From: Deinococcus puniceus
GTDB taxonomy: Bacteria; Deinococcota; Deinococci; Deinococcales; Deinococcaceae
DNA: 64,000 nucleotides
Assembly (NCBI RefSeq): GCF_001644565.1
Contig: NZ_CP011387.1
Location: forward strand, 1,472,501-1,536,500
Direction of reading: 5' to 3'
The number at the start of each line of letters is the position of its first letter. Positions within the stretch are counted from its first letter, which is position 1. Positions 49,854 to 62,281 of this stretch are shown here, in pieces. A program made the translations under genes and the position numbers. The notes beneath the pieces are model-generated. The model had not been told where the DNA came from and made no database searches. It was given only the letters and a program-made list of their open reading frames with translations.

Positions 49854-50836
49854 GCTGGTGCCTGAGCCTCAAACGCCTGAGACTCGGACGCCTGATCCTC
49901 CGACGAAAGTGCGGCCATCAAGGGCAAATTGTCGATCAGGCGCACGCCGAACATGCGGGCCGCCAGCAGCACACGGGTCATGTTCCTATTGTCGCCCCCG
50001 GCTCTGTCATTCCTGTCACGTTCCTGTGCATCAACCCCCAGCGTCTTCCCCGGCATCTTACTGGGCGGCTCCACACTGTCCAGCGGCTGCATTTTTGCAT
50101 CTACTATGCTGAGGTAATCCAGTTCAACGGCCTCATCGGTTGCCAGCACATCCAGTCCCGCCTGCTGGAGCGTCTGCACCTGCGTTTCTCCGGCGGCGTG
50201 GCTGTCCTGCACGGCCCGCAGCGCCCTCTGCAGCACGGCGGCCCGCGCTTGCTGCTCCGGCGTCAGGTAGGCGTTGCGGCTGCTGAGGGCCAGCCCGCTC
50301 GCCGCCCGCACGGTGGGCACCCCGATCACGTCCACATTCACGTTCAGGTCGCGCACCATGCGCCGCAGCACGGCCAATTGCTGCCAGTCTTTTTCGCCCA
50401 GATACACCCGGTCAGGGCGCACCAGATTCAGCAGCTTGAGGACTACCGTCGCCACGCCCGTAAAGTGTCCGGGCCGCGAAGCGCCGTCCAGCCCCTCGCT
50501 GACGCCCGACACGGTCACGCGGGTGGAGAACCCGTCGGGGTACATCAGGTCTACGGACGGTGTGAACAGTACGTCGGCCCCAGCCCCGCCCGCCACGCCC
50601 AAGTCGCGGGGCAGGTCGCGGGGGTACTTGTTCAGGTCTTCGCCTGCCCCAAATTGCAGCGGATTCACGAAAATGCTGACCACCAACAGGTCGCACTCGG
50701 CCCGCGCCTGAGAGATCAGAGTGGCGTGGCCCTCGTGTAAGTAGCCCATCGTGGGCACAAAGCCTACGCGCCCGCGCCCAGCCAGCACCGAGCGCAGTTC
50801 GGCGGGGTCACTGATGATTTGCGGCAAGGTTTCCAC
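49850..50836 (-). CDS. panC: Pantoate--beta-alanine ligase, with an insertion
   Basis: PanC joins pantoate and beta-alanine through a pantoyl-adenylate to make pantothenate. The 328-aa product has FVPTMGYLHEGHATLISQAR with the HEGH nucleotide motif, VSIFVNPLQFGAGEDLNKYP, YLGEKDWQQL and ASGLALSSRNAYLT. Near the C terminus, residues 254-285 form a hydrophilic insert (Asp/Arg/Gly-rich) before the conserved RVLLAARMFGVRLIDN, and a further tail of about 25 residues follows. GTG at 50836 is set by GAGGGG upstream, which lies at the stop of the preceding gene. Its stop overlaps pilT. Confidence 0.93.
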   Translation of the reverse strand: METLPQIISDPAELRSVLAGRGRVGFVPTMGYLHEGHATLISQARAECDLLVVSIFVNPLQFGAGEDLNKYPRDLPRDLGVAGGAGADVLFTPSVDLMYPDGFSTRVTVSGVSEGLDGASRPGHFTGVATVVLKLLNLVRPDRVYLGEKDWQQLAVLRRMVRDLNVNVDVIGVPTVRAASGLALSSRNAYLTPEQQARAAVLQRALRAVQDSHAAGETQVQTLQQAGLDVLATDEAVELDYLSIVDAKMQPLDSVEPPSKMPGKTLGVDAQERDRNDRAGGDNRNMTRVLLAARMFGVRLIDNLPLMAALSSEDQASESQAFEAQAPA

Positions 50837-50844
50837 AGCGCCCC

Positions 50845-51213
<369 letters not shown>

Positions 51214-51340
51214 GCGCCTATCATACGGCGGCATGGGTGGAGTGGGGAAATCGACTGTACGCCCTTGATTACTGGGCAGCTAAACGTTGAACGGTTGTAT
51301 TTTTCCTCCGTCCATCTAAGAATTAAGAGCGAATTCGCCC

Positions 51341-51505
51341 TTAGGGCCATTTAACTTTATTAATCCGAGTAAACACCACAAAAGACAACACGAAACACAG
51401 GAAAACGATAAGACTTACTATAGCGTCGCCTGTGAGTACAAAGGGAACGAAAAACGAACCGATGCCATGTGCAGTTAAAATCCAATACACGTGTTTCTTC
51501 GACAT
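51341..51505 (-). CDS. Small AT-rich two-helix membrane protein (54 aa)
   Basis: A 54-aa reading frame on the minus strand starting MSKKHVYWILTAHGIGSFFV with two hydrophobic stretches (HVYWILTAHGIGSFFVPFVL and IVSLIVFLCFVLSFVVF) and a basic end RINKVKWP. An excellent ribosome site GAGGAAAATTC lies right before the ATG. It begins 23 nt after the purB stop, so it is probably the last gene of that transcript. Base composition is much richer in A+T than all neighbours, which hints at recent acquisition. No family is recognised. A palindrome AAGAGCGAATTCGCCCTT overlaps the stop. Confidence 0.7.
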   Translation of the reverse strand: MSKKHVYWILTAHGIGSFFVPFVLTGDAIVSLIVFLCFVLSFVVFTRINKVKWP

Positions 51506-51528
51506 GAATTTTCCTCTTCAGGAGTCAA

Positions 51529-52836
<1,308 letters not shown>

Positions 52837-52958
52837 TGGGCAATCACGGGGGGCAGCGTAGCAAGAATGGGTTGTGCGTTGTGGGGGAGCGGGCGGCGAA
52901 GCCAGAAACGACTCCTGATGCCCCGGCGTTCACGCGCGCCGTTGCCACGTTCCATGCC

Positions 52959-54893
52959 CTACACGCCCAGCGGCACATCCACGCCCAACTCCGCCAGCAC
53001 CGTCCGAATCGCCTGCGCGTCTATGCCGGAGCGGGCATGCACACTTTCCACGGTGGCATGATCCTGAAACTCGTCGGGAATCCCCAACACGCGCACAGGC
53101 ACGCGGAGGCCCATGTCACTCAGGGCTTCCAGCACCGCGCTGCCGAAGCCACCCAGCACGGTGTTGTCTTCCACAGTGACTAGGGTGCGGGCACTCGCGG
53201 CCACTTCGCGCAGCATCTCCAGATCCAGCGGTTTCACGAAGCGGGCGTTGACCACACCGACTCCCGGCAAGTCGGCGGCGGCTTTCAGGGCGTACTCCAG
53301 CGCCTTGCCCCCCGCCAGAATCACCACGTCCGTCCCGGCCTGCACGCGCTCCCAAGTGCCCCATTTCAGGTCGGGCCACGTGCCTTCCGGCACCAGTTCG
53401 GTGTTGCCACGCGGGTAGCGAATGGCAAACGGGCCGGGGCTTTCCTGCGCCGCCTTCAGCATGCCGCGCAACTCGGAGGCGTCTTTGGGTAAGCCTACCC
53501 GCACATTGGGAATACTCCGCAGGTAGCTCAGATCAAACACGCCGTTGTGGGTAGACCCGTCCGCGCCCACGATTCCGGCCCGGTCTATCGCAAAGGTCAC
53601 GTTCAGATTTTCAATCGCCACGTCATGCAGCACCTGATCGTAGGCCCGCTGCAAGAAGCTGGAATAAATCGCCACGATGGGCCGCATGCCTTGCAAGGCC
53701 ATGCCCGCCGCCGTTGTGACGGCCACGTCCTCGGCAATGCCCACATCCAAGTACCGCTTGGGGTGCGCCTTGCTGAAGCCCACCAGACCGCTGCCCTCGC
53801 GCATGGCGGGCGTGATCACGAAGGTTCGGGGGTCAAGCTTAGCCAGTTCGGTCACGGCGTCGCCAAATGCTGCACTCCAAGAGTAAGTAGGTTTGCCGCC
53901 CGCCGTTTTGGACAGGTCTCCAGTGGCCGGGTCAAATTTGCCGGGGCCGTGCCAGTAGATCGGGTCGGCTTCGGCGTAGCTCAGGCCTTTGCCTTTGCGC
54001 GTCACCACGTGCAGAATCGTGGGGCCGTCAAGGTCGATCAGGCGTTCCATCAACCACACCAATTGGCCCACGTTGTGGCCGTCCACTGGCCCCACGTAGC
54101 GCACGCCCATCGCCGCAAACGGATTTACGCTGGCCGGGTCGAAGAAGTGGCGGGTGCTGCTCTTGGCGCGGCTCATCAGGTCGGCCAAGGGCTTGCTCAC
54201 CGCCTGCATCGCCTTCTTGCTGGCTCCCTCTCCCTCCTGAAACCACTTTTGCACCTGTAGGCCGCGCATGAATTTGCTCATGGCTCCCACGTTTTCGCTG
54301 ATGCTCATTTCGTTGTCGTTCAGGACAATCAGCATCTTGCGCTGCACGTCCCCGATGGTGTTCAGGGCGGCCAGTGCCATGCCCCCAGTCAGGCTGCCGT
54401 CTCCGATCACGGCGGCCACCGTGTAATCCTCGCCTAGTGCGTCGCGGGCCATCGCCATGCCCAGCGCGTTGGCGAGGCTGGTGCTGGCGTGGCCCACCGT
54501 AATCGCGTCGTGTTCGCTTTCGCTGACCTTGGTAAAGCCCGACAGCCCGCCTTCCTTTTTCACCGTATGCATCTGGTCACGCCGCCCGGTCAGTATTTTG
54601 TGGGCGTAGGCCTGATGTCCCACATCAAACAGAATGCGGTCACGCGGCGAGTTCAGCACGTAATGCAGCGCTACGATCAGGTCGGTTGCGCCCAAGCTGC
54701 TTGCCAAGTGCAGCCCGCCTACCGAGCAGACCCGCGTAATTTCGTCGCGCAACTCCTGCGACAGCGTGGGCAACTGCTCCCGCGACAGCCGCTTCAGGTC
54801 GGCGGGGCTGTTCACGCGGTCAAGCAGCGGTGTGAGGGGAGATGCAGCCACCAAATCGGCAGTAGAGGCGGATTGTTCGGGCGTGCGGGTCAT
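52959..54893 (-). CDS. dxs: 1-deoxy-D-xylulose-5-phosphate synthase
   Basis: Dxs condenses pyruvate and glyceraldehyde 3-phosphate, using thiamine diphosphate, as the first step of the MEP isoprenoid pathway (carotenoids, quinones, undecaprenol). The 644-aa protein has [39 protein letters not shown], the ThDP motif [51 protein letters not shown] and [24 protein letters not shown] sets the ATG at 54893, which overlaps the stop of the upstream lipoprotein gene. Confidence 0.97.
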   Translation of the reverse strand: MTRTPEQSASTADLVAASPLTPLLDRVNSPADLKRLSREQLPTLSQELRDEITRVCSVGGLHLASSLGATDLIVALHYVLNSPRDRILFDVGHQAYAHKILTGRRDQMHTVKKEGGLSGFTKVSESEHDAITVGHASTSLANALGMAMARDALGEDYTVAAVIGDGSLTGGMALAALNTIGDVQRKMLIVLNDNEMSISENVGAMSKFMRGLQVQKWFQEGEGASKKAMQAVSKPLADLMSRAKSSTRHFFDPASVNPFAAMGVRYVGPVDGHNVGQLVWLMERLIDLDGPTILHVVTRKGKGLSYAEADPIYWHGPGKFDPATGDLSKTAGGKPTYSWSAAFGDAVTELAKLDPRTFVITPAMREGSGLVGFSKAHPKRYLDVGIAEDVAVTTAAGMALQGMRPIVAIYSSFLQRAYDQVLHDVAIENLNVTFAIDRAGIVGADGSTHNGVFDLSYLRSIPNVRVGLPKDASELRGMLKAAQESPGPFAIRYPRGNTELVPEGTWPDLKWGTWERVQAGTDVVILAGGKALEYALKAAADLPGVGVVNARFVKPLDLEMLREVAASARTLVTVEDNTVLGGFGSAVLEALSDMGLRVPVRVLGIPDEFQDHATVESVHARSGIDAQAIRTVLAELGVDVPLGV

Positions 54894-55654
54894 GGCTGGC
54901 CTCCTGTGGGGGCAGTTGCGGGGCTGGAAAAATTGCGGGCGGTCAGCAACAGAGCTTCGGGCGTGCGAATATCGCCCACAAACGGGGTAAACCAGATCTG
55001 CTGCGCCGCTGGAAACAGACTGCCCAACTCGCCCGAAATTTGCCGCGTGATCACCCACACATCAAAACTGCCGCCGGGGGTACTCACGCGGCGGCGATCC
55101 TGCACGTCGTAGCGGTAGCGCAGCAGGCCTTCGGACTGCACCTTGCCGTCGTCGCTGCTCACGCGGGCGGTGGTCGTGCCTTCCCAACTCAGGCCCACGC
55201 GCCACGCATTTTCGGCGGGCGCTTCCGTCCAAGGGGGCGTCAGCGTAACGGTTACGCCGGGTTTGCGGAATCCCAAGAGTTTTACGCCCGAACTGCCGAT
55301 CAGCCTGTACCACGTCTGGTCAGCTCCCCGTCCGGTCAGCTGAAAAGCCAGTGCGGTTTGGCCCCCGAACACGGTTGGCCCCAACGTGCGGAGCAGATAC
55401 GGCGTACTGGCGGTGCTTTCACCTTCGGGCACATACGTCCAGTTCAGGCCCGTTTCCTGCGGATAAAACGAGATGCTGGCGGGCACGGTACTGGACTGTA
55501 CTGGCGGCGAAACCCGTGCTGGAGCGGGCGCACAGGCCCCCAGCAGCATCGTCAGGGCGGCTACCCCCCACACGGCAGAAGAACGAATTGGCATACGGCC
55601 AGACATGGCCTTCAGGCTAAAGCGCGGCATCCCCAGCATTCTGTCAGCATTCAT
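54890..55654 (-). CDS. Hypothetical lipoprotein upstream of dxs
   Basis: A protein of up to 254 aa with a lipobox (LLGAC) at the end of a hydrophobic stretch. The mature part has repeated beta-strand character, beginning [20 protein letters not shown], with [16 protein letters not shown] and [19 protein letters not shown] near the end. I do not recognise a family. The start is uncertain: 55654 has AAAGGA about 9 nt upstream but gives a 40-residue leader, whereas the ATG at 55594 would give a normal 20-residue signal peptide without a clear ribosome site. Its stop overlaps dxs by four bases (ATGA). Confidence 0.72.
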   Translation of the reverse strand: MNADRMLGMPRFSLKAMSGRMPIRSSAVWGVAALTMLLGACAPAPARVSPPVQSSTVPASISFYPQETGLNWTYVPEGESTASTPYLLRTLGPTVFGGQTALAFQLTGRGADQTWYRLIGSSGVKLLGFRKPGVTVTLTPPWTEAPAENAWRVGLSWEGTTTARVSSDDGKVQSEGLLRYRYDVQDRRRVSTPGGSFDVWVITRQISGELGSLFPAAQQIWFTPFVGDIRTPEALLLTARNFSSPATAPTGGQP

Positions 55655-55747
55655 GGCGTTCCGTCCTTTGTTGCCCCCATTGTCTGCCGCCGGGCCGGGT
55701 CAGGCGTCCCCCAAAAGCGGGAGGGGGCCGGAGCGTGAAGGGTGGGT

Positions 55748-55786
55748 CAGGTTGGGGGCGTTGCGTCAACAACCGGGGGTTCACCT
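55748..55786. repeat. Family A repeat, short copy
   Basis: GGTTGGGGGCGTTGCGTCAA then CAACCGGGGGTTCACC matches the terminal part of family A. It lies between the lipoprotein and PspA genes. Confidence 0.5.
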
Positions 55787-55859
55787 TTCAACCCCGAATC
55801 CAACCAAAAAGAGGCGGCAACCTCCATCGTCGCCGCCCCCCTGAGTTGTTGCGCGGGCC

Positions 55860-56534
<675 letters not shown>

Positions 56535-56685
56535 GGTGGTGCCTCCTAAGAGAAGTTCGGCAGGTCTGGATTACCGGGTTAGAGAGTCGAAGACTGGGAA
56601 GTGGCCCGGCTATCATTACGCACGCACGCTGCTTGTGGTTCCTTTGGCCGCAGACAGCACCAGAGCATCAAGGTAAAGTCAAGGC

Positions 56686-57957
56686 ATGATGAAAGAGGGA
56701 GCGGGCGCAGCAGGCGGCGGAATGCTGAGGGGCCGGGCAGGAATTATCGTCGCCATCACCATTGCCGCGCTGTTGCTGGCCGCCGGAGCAAGGTCGGCCC
56801 CCGGCGTGTTTCTGACGCCGATGACCGTCGGCACGGGCTTTGGCCTGACCACCCTCAGCGCCGCCGTCAGCGTGGGCCTGCTGATGTTCGGCCTCGGCGC
56901 ACCCCTCAGCGGCTACCTGATGGACAGACAGGGGCCGCGCCGGGTCGCCACGTTCGGCCTCGTGTTGGTCGCGTTGTCGTTCGGTCTCAGTGCCCTGATC
57001 CAGACCGAAGCCCATCTGTTCATCCTCTGGGGCGTGCTGAGCGGCCTCGGCACTGGTTTGGTGGGCAGTGTATTGGGCGCGACGGTGGCTTCCCGCTGGT
57101 TTCAGGCGCGGCGCGGCTTGGTCACAGGTGTGTTTGGGGCCGCTACCAGCGCAGGCCAACTGATGTTTATTCCGCTGCTGACCTTGGCCGCGCAGGGAGC
57201 CGGATGGCGAATGGCCAGCCTAGGCATCGGCGTATTGGCGCTGCTCCTCACGCCTGTGTTCTGGGCCTTGCTGCGAGACCGTCCGGCAGAAGTGGGCCTC
57301 GGCATGGATGGCCGCCCCCTCGACCCGGCCGCGCCCGTGATCGTGCCTGCCAAACCCGATGGAAACGTGATGCGCCGGGCGCTGCGTTCGCGGGATTTCT
57401 GGCTGCTGTCCATCACTTTTTTCGTGTGCGGGGCCACCAGCAACGGCATCATCGGCACGCATTTCATCGCTTACTGCGGCGACCTTGGCCTCACCGCCGG
57501 GTACGCCGCCGGAATGCTGGCCCTGATGGGGGCCTTCAACTTCGTGGGCACGCTGGGCAGCGGCTACCTGACAGACCGCCTAGACCCACGCCTGTTGCTG
57601 GCCGCCTACTACGCCTTTCGGGGGCTGAGCTTGCTGGCGTTGCCGCTGCTGCCGCCCGGAACAGGGCTGGTATTTTTTGCTGTGCTGTTCGGGCTGGATT
57701 ACATCGCCACCGTGCCGCCCACCGTGGCGCTCACCGCCCGCACGTTCGGCACAGCCAACGTTGGCACGGTTTACGGCTGGGTCTTCTTTTCTCATCAGGT
57801 GGGCGCGGCTTCCGCTACCGCGTTGGGTGGCCTCGTTCGGGAATCGCTGGGCACTTACGGCCCGGCTTTTCTGGCGGCGGGCGTGCTGGCCATTTTGGCG
57901 GCGGGGCTGGCCTTGGGCGTGACCCGGCAGGCGGGAGTGCGGGCGGCGGCGGCGTAA
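56686..57957 (+). CDS. Major facilitator superfamily transporter (monocarboxylate/oxalate-formate type)
   Basis: A 423-aa inner-membrane protein with 12 helices. The first half includes IVAITIAALLLAAGARSAPG and the MFS loop GYLMDRQGPRRVATFGLVLV; LSGLGTGLVGSVLGATVASR and WFQARRGLVTGVFGAATSAG follow, the WFxxRRG segment being typical of the monocarboxylate and oxalate/formate antiporter subfamily. The second half has GTLGSGYLTDRLDPRLLLAA and YGWVFFSHQVGAA. The substrate is unknown. Two ATGs in tandem at 56686 follow a CAAGG. Confidence 0.87.
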   Translation: MMKEGAGAAGGGMLRGRAGIIVAITIAALLLAAGARSAPGVFLTPMTVGTGFGLTTLSAAVSVGLLMFGLGAPLSGYLMDRQGPRRVATFGLVLVALSFGLSALIQTEAHLFILWGVLSGLGTGLVGSVLGATVASRWFQARRGLVTGVFGAATSAGQLMFIPLLTLAAQGAGWRMASLGIGVLALLLTPVFWALLRDRPAEVGLGMDGRPLDPAAPVIVPAKPDGNVMRRALRSRDFWLLSITFFVCGATSNGIIGTHFIAYCGDLGLTAGYAAGMLALMGAFNFVGTLGSGYLTDRLDPRLLLAAYYAFRGLSLLALPLLPPGTGLVFFAVLFGLDYIATVPPTVALTARTFGTANVGTVYGWVFFSHQVGAASATALGGLVRESLGTYGPAFLAAGVLAILAAGLALGVTRQAGVRAAAA

Positions 57958-58033
57958 AATTGCCTGCGGTGCGGTGTTGATGAAGCCCGCGCTCGGCCTG
58001 TCCGCTTAAGGATTTCCCAACCCACCCACGCTC

Positions 58034-58171
58034 TAGAGCAGTTGTTCTAACAATGACCGAGCGGAGCGAGTGAATTTTACCGATCAGGACGGACTCGGAG
58101 AGCGCAAGGAGCAGAGAACGGAGCCACCGGAATTCTCCTTTTTCGGTGGTGTGATTTGGACAACTGCTCTA
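58034..58171. mobile_element. MITE-like element, copy 3 (138 bp, TA-flanked)
   Basis: Ends are TAGAGCAGTTGTTC and GGACAACTGCTCTA, nearly perfect inverted repeats bounded by TA on both sides. The interior has AATGACCGAGCGGAGCGAGT, TTTTACCGATCAGGACGGAC, a segment AAGGAGCAGAGAACGGAGCC and a CCACCGGAA/TTTTTCGGTGG hairpin. It lies just before the gamma-glutamyltransferase gene. Confidence 0.8.
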
Positions 58172-58182
58172 AGCTTCCCTGC

Positions 58183-59787
58183 ATGACGGTTCAACCTGAA
58201 TTTCCGGTAGTGCGGCGTCCGGTGTATGCGCGGCGCGGCATGGTGGCGACCTCTCAACCGCTGGCGGCGCAGGCGGGCCAGAGTGTGCTGGCAGCGGGCG
58301 GCAACGCCGTTGATGCGGCCATCGCCACCGCTGCCGCCCTGACGGTGCTGGAGCCGACCAGCAACGGCATCGGCGGCGACCTGTTCGCGCTGGTGTGGGA
58401 CGGCGGGGAAGTGCACGGCCTGAACGCCAGCGGCGCGGCCCCGGCAGCCCTGAGCTTGGACGCCCTAGAGGAGCGGCACGGCGGCCAGATGCCGAAACAT
58501 GGCTGGACGCCCGTGACCGTACCCGGCGCGGTGCGCGGCTGGGCCGACCTGCACGCCCGTTTTGGCCGCCTGCCCTTCGCGGCGGTGCTGGCTCCAGCCA
58601 TTGCCTACGCACGCGAGGGCTACCCGCTTTCGCCCGTGCTGGCGGCGGGCTGGGCGCGGGCCATTCGCATTTACAGCGGTCTGAATCTGCCTGTTTTCGA
58701 GGAATGGTTTCGCACCTTCGCCCCCAACGGATTTACACCCACGCCCGGTGCCCTGTGGCGCAGCGAGGCCCACGCCCGCACGCTGGAAGCGATTGCCGCC
58801 ACACACGGCGCGTCGTTCTATGACGGCGACTTAGCAGCCCAAATCGATGCCTACGCCCAAGCCACAGGCGGGTTGCTCCGCTCCTCAGACCTCGCCGCGC
58901 ACCAGTCGGAGTGGATCACGCCTATTGCTGCCGAGTACATGGGCCACCGTGTCCACGAGATTCCGCCCAACGGTCAGGGCATTGCCGCCCTCATCGCGCT
59001 GAATGTGCTGGACGGCCTGCCGCTGCCCGACCATTGGGGCGATCCAGCGGGGCTGCACCTGCAAATCGAAGCCATGAAACGCGGGTTTCATGACGCCCAC
59101 GCTCACGTCGGTGATCCGCGCCATGTGCCTGTGGACGCCGCGCACCTGCTGTCCAGTGCCAACGCCGCTGCCCACCGCGCCCACATTGGCCCCGCTGCCC
59201 ACGATCCCAGCACCCACGCACCCAGCACGGGCGGCACGGTCTACCTCGCCACCGCCGACGATAGGGGCCAGATGGTCAGCCTGATCCAGAGCAATTACAT
59301 GGGCTTCGGCAGCGGCGTGGTGGTTCCCGGCACAGGCATCGCGCTACACAACCGGGGCCACAATTTCAGCCTACAGGCGGGCCATCCCAACGCCCTCGCG
59401 CCCGGACGCCGCCCGTACCACACCATCATCCCCGGCTTCCTGACCCGCAGCGACGGCACGCCGGTTGGCCCGTTTGGGGTCATGGGCGGCTTTATGCAGC
59501 CGCAAGGCCACCTGCAAGTAGTATTAAATACCGTGCGCTACGGCATGAACCCCCAGCAAGCGCTTGATGCCCCGCGTTGGCAATGGCTGGCGGGCAAAAC
59601 GGTAGAGGTGGAACACAGCCTGCCCGCCGCCACCGCCCGCGCTCTGGCTGGATTAGGCCACGACGTGCGCGTGCAACTCGATTCCGGCTCGTTTGGCCGG
59701 GGTCAAATGATTCGCCGTAACCCAGAAACGGGCGTGTTGGAAGGCGGCACGGAAAGCCGGACGGATGGGCATATCGCCGCTTGGTGA
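58183..59787 (+). CDS. Gamma-glutamyltransferase family protein
   Basis: A 534-aa Ntn-hydrolase of the glutathione hydrolase family that cleaves gamma-glutamyl bonds after self-processing. Markers are MVATSQPLAAQAGQSVLAAG, GNAVDAAIATAAALTVLEP, TSNGIGGDLFALVWDG, the processing-site threonine in STGGTVYLATADD (Thr352), the loop MGFGSGVVVPGTGIALHNRG and GGFMQPQGHLQVVLN. No signal peptide is seen, so it is probably cytoplasmic, and homologues include cephalosporin-acylase-like enzymes, so the true substrate is open. The ATG at 58183 follows TAAGCT by 7 nt; that box overlaps the MITE edge. Confidence 0.9.
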   Translation: MTVQPEFPVVRRPVYARRGMVATSQPLAAQAGQSVLAAGGNAVDAAIATAAALTVLEPTSNGIGGDLFALVWDGGEVHGLNASGAAPAALSLDALEERHGGQMPKHGWTPVTVPGAVRGWADLHARFGRLPFAAVLAPAIAYAREGYPLSPVLAAGWARAIRIYSGLNLPVFEEWFRTFAPNGFTPTPGALWRSEAHARTLEAIAATHGASFYDGDLAAQIDAYAQATGGLLRSSDLAAHQSEWITPIAAEYMGHRVHEIPPNGQGIAALIALNVLDGLPLPDHWGDPAGLHLQIEAMKRGFHDAHAHVGDPRHVPVDAAHLLSSANAAAHRAHIGPAAHDPSTHAPSTGGTVYLATADDRGQMVSLIQSNYMGFGSGVVVPGTGIALHNRGHNFSLQAGHPNALAPGRRPYHTIIPGFLTRSDGTPVGPFGVMGGFMQPQGHLQVVLNTVRYGMNPQQALDAPRWQWLAGKTVEVEHSLPAATARALAGLGHDVRVQLDSGSFGRGQMIRRNPETGVLEGGTESRTDGHIAAW

Positions 59788-59851
59788 GGCGAGAGAGTGT
59801 GGAGGGTAGATCGTGGATAAGCTGTAAGTGGTCAGTGATCTCCCTTCTCCC

Positions 59852-60691
59852 TCAGCCCGCCAACACCGCCCCGCCCACATACCGCTCACTCAGCGCCCAG
59901 AGCCGCGCCGCCGCCCCATCGTCCAACGCCTGCGACGTGGGCATCGTATCCCGGCTGTTGCTGTAATACCGTCCAGTAATGCCGTCGCCGCCCTCGGTTG
60001 CCAGATGTACGGTGGTCTTAGCCCCGTCTTCCGGCGAGATGGCAAAGCGGTCTATCACGCCCCAGAGCAGGGAAGCCGCGCCCCCGTTGTTGTGGGCAAA
60101 CCCGCTGCGTACCATGCCGGGGTGCAGGCTGTTGCTGAGAATGCCCGGTTCGCGGCGGGCCAGTTCGCGGGCAAACAGGATGTTGGCGAGTTTGCTCTGG
60201 CTGTAGGCTGCCCAACCGCTGTAGCCCGTGCGGAATTCGGGGTCTTCGAAGCGGATTCGGCCCATCCCGTGCGCCGCCGATGCCACTGTGATGACCCGTG
60301 CGCCCACTGTGGCCCGCAGCAACGGCAACAGCTCCTGCGTCATCAAAAACGGGGCCAGATGGTTCAGCGCCCACGTCAGCTCTACGCCTTCCCGTGACTC
60401 CTGCCGCTTGGAGTAGAACGCCCCAGCGTTGTTGATCAACACGTCAAGCGCAGTATTTTTCTCTGCAAATTCGGCAGCAGCGCGGCGCACCTGACTCATT
60501 TCGCTCAAATCGGCCAGCAACGTGCCCACCGCGTTCACTTCCCGTGCCACCCGCTCGGTTTTGGCGGCGTCGCGCCCCACGATGGTTACCCGTGCGCCCC
60601 GGTTCGCCAGTTCCCGCGCCGTCACCAGCCCGATGCCGTTGGTGGCCCCCGTGACCAACACTGTTTTGCCTACTAGATCGCCGTAACTCAT
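59852..60691 (-). CDS. Short-chain dehydrogenase/reductase (retinol dehydrogenase-like)
   Basis: A 279-aa NAD(P)-dependent SDR with [19 protein letters not shown] (nucleotide site), the [11 protein letters not shown] segment, catalytic Ser in [12 protein letters not shown], and the Tyr-Lys pair in [18 protein letters not shown]. It is closest in pattern to plant/bacterial retinol- or protochlorophyllide-reductase-like SDRs; the substrate is unknown. The ATG at 60691 follows TATGCT by 6 nt, the same leaderless signal as ilvD. Longer in-frame reading to 60814 runs across the terminator and is rejected. Confidence 0.88.
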   Translation of the reverse strand: MSYGDLVGKTVLVTGATNGIGLVTARELANRGARVTIVGRDAAKTERVAREVNAVGTLLADLSEMSQVRRAAAEFAEKNTALDVLINNAGAFYSKRQESREGVELTWALNHLAPFLMTQELLPLLRATVGARVITVASAAHGMGRIRFEDPEFRTGYSGWAAYSQSKLANILFARELARREPGILSNSLHPGMVRSGFAHNNGGAASLLWGVIDRFAISPEDGAKTTVHLATEGGDGITGRYYSNSRDTMPTSQALDDGAAARLWALSERYVGGAVLAG

Positions 60692-60766
60692 GCCTACAGC
60701 ATAGGCGGCGCGGGCGGCGTGTGGCGCAGGAAGCCTGACAATGTGAGAAGACAGAGGGGCAACAGA

Positions 60767-60803
60767 GCGGGGCCGTGAACCCCAGCACAGTTCACGGCCC
60801 CGC
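60767..60803 (-). terminator. Hairpin after the acyl-CoA dehydrogenase gene
   Basis: A perfect 14-bp GC-rich stem (GCGGGGCCGTGAAC with GTTCACGGCCCCGC) lies 11 nt after the dehydrogenase stop. There is no long T run, so it may be a mRNA-stabilising hairpin or an atypical terminator. Confidence 0.6.
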
Positions 60804-60814
60804 ATCCATCCCAT

Positions 60815-61951
<1,137 letters not shown>

Positions 61952-62281
61952 GTGCGCTCCTGTGGGAATGGCTGTATCAAAAGGTGGGGGAGAAGGTTTT
62001 GAACTGAGTTCAATCTATCAGATTCAGGGGTACGGAATGGGGGAGGGCGGGGCCAGTCGCCTGAAGCGTAAGCCTAAGCGAGTCACCTCATCTCTATAAA
62101 ATTACTGAGGAATAACCGGAAAAAACTATCTAAATCCAAAGCTGGTCTTGCTTCGCCCACAGAGTCTGGCGTCAGTCAAAACTAGCTGTTCTGATTGGGC
62201 GAAATAGGGTAGGAGTTAATAGGGAATAACACGGGAATAATAGAAGATGTGAAGAGACATGGGCGGTCAGTATCACCCATC
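61952..62281. other. 330-nt spacer between acyl-CoA dehydrogenase and holA
   Basis: No gene is seen. The side next to the dehydrogenase holds the palindrome described separately. The far side is A+T-rich with repeated AATAG/GGGAATAA phrases, consistent with a promoter or replaced DNA but not diagnostic. Confidence 0.5.
61999..62013 (-). promoter_or_regulatory. Perfect 15-bp palindrome upstream of acyl-CoA dehydrogenase
   Basis: TTGAACTGAGTTCAA has two exact 7-bp arms around a central G and overlaps a TAGATT -10-like box on the minus strand. Its form fits a TetR-type operator, as expected for fatty-acid control; the regulator is not in the window. Confidence 0.5.
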
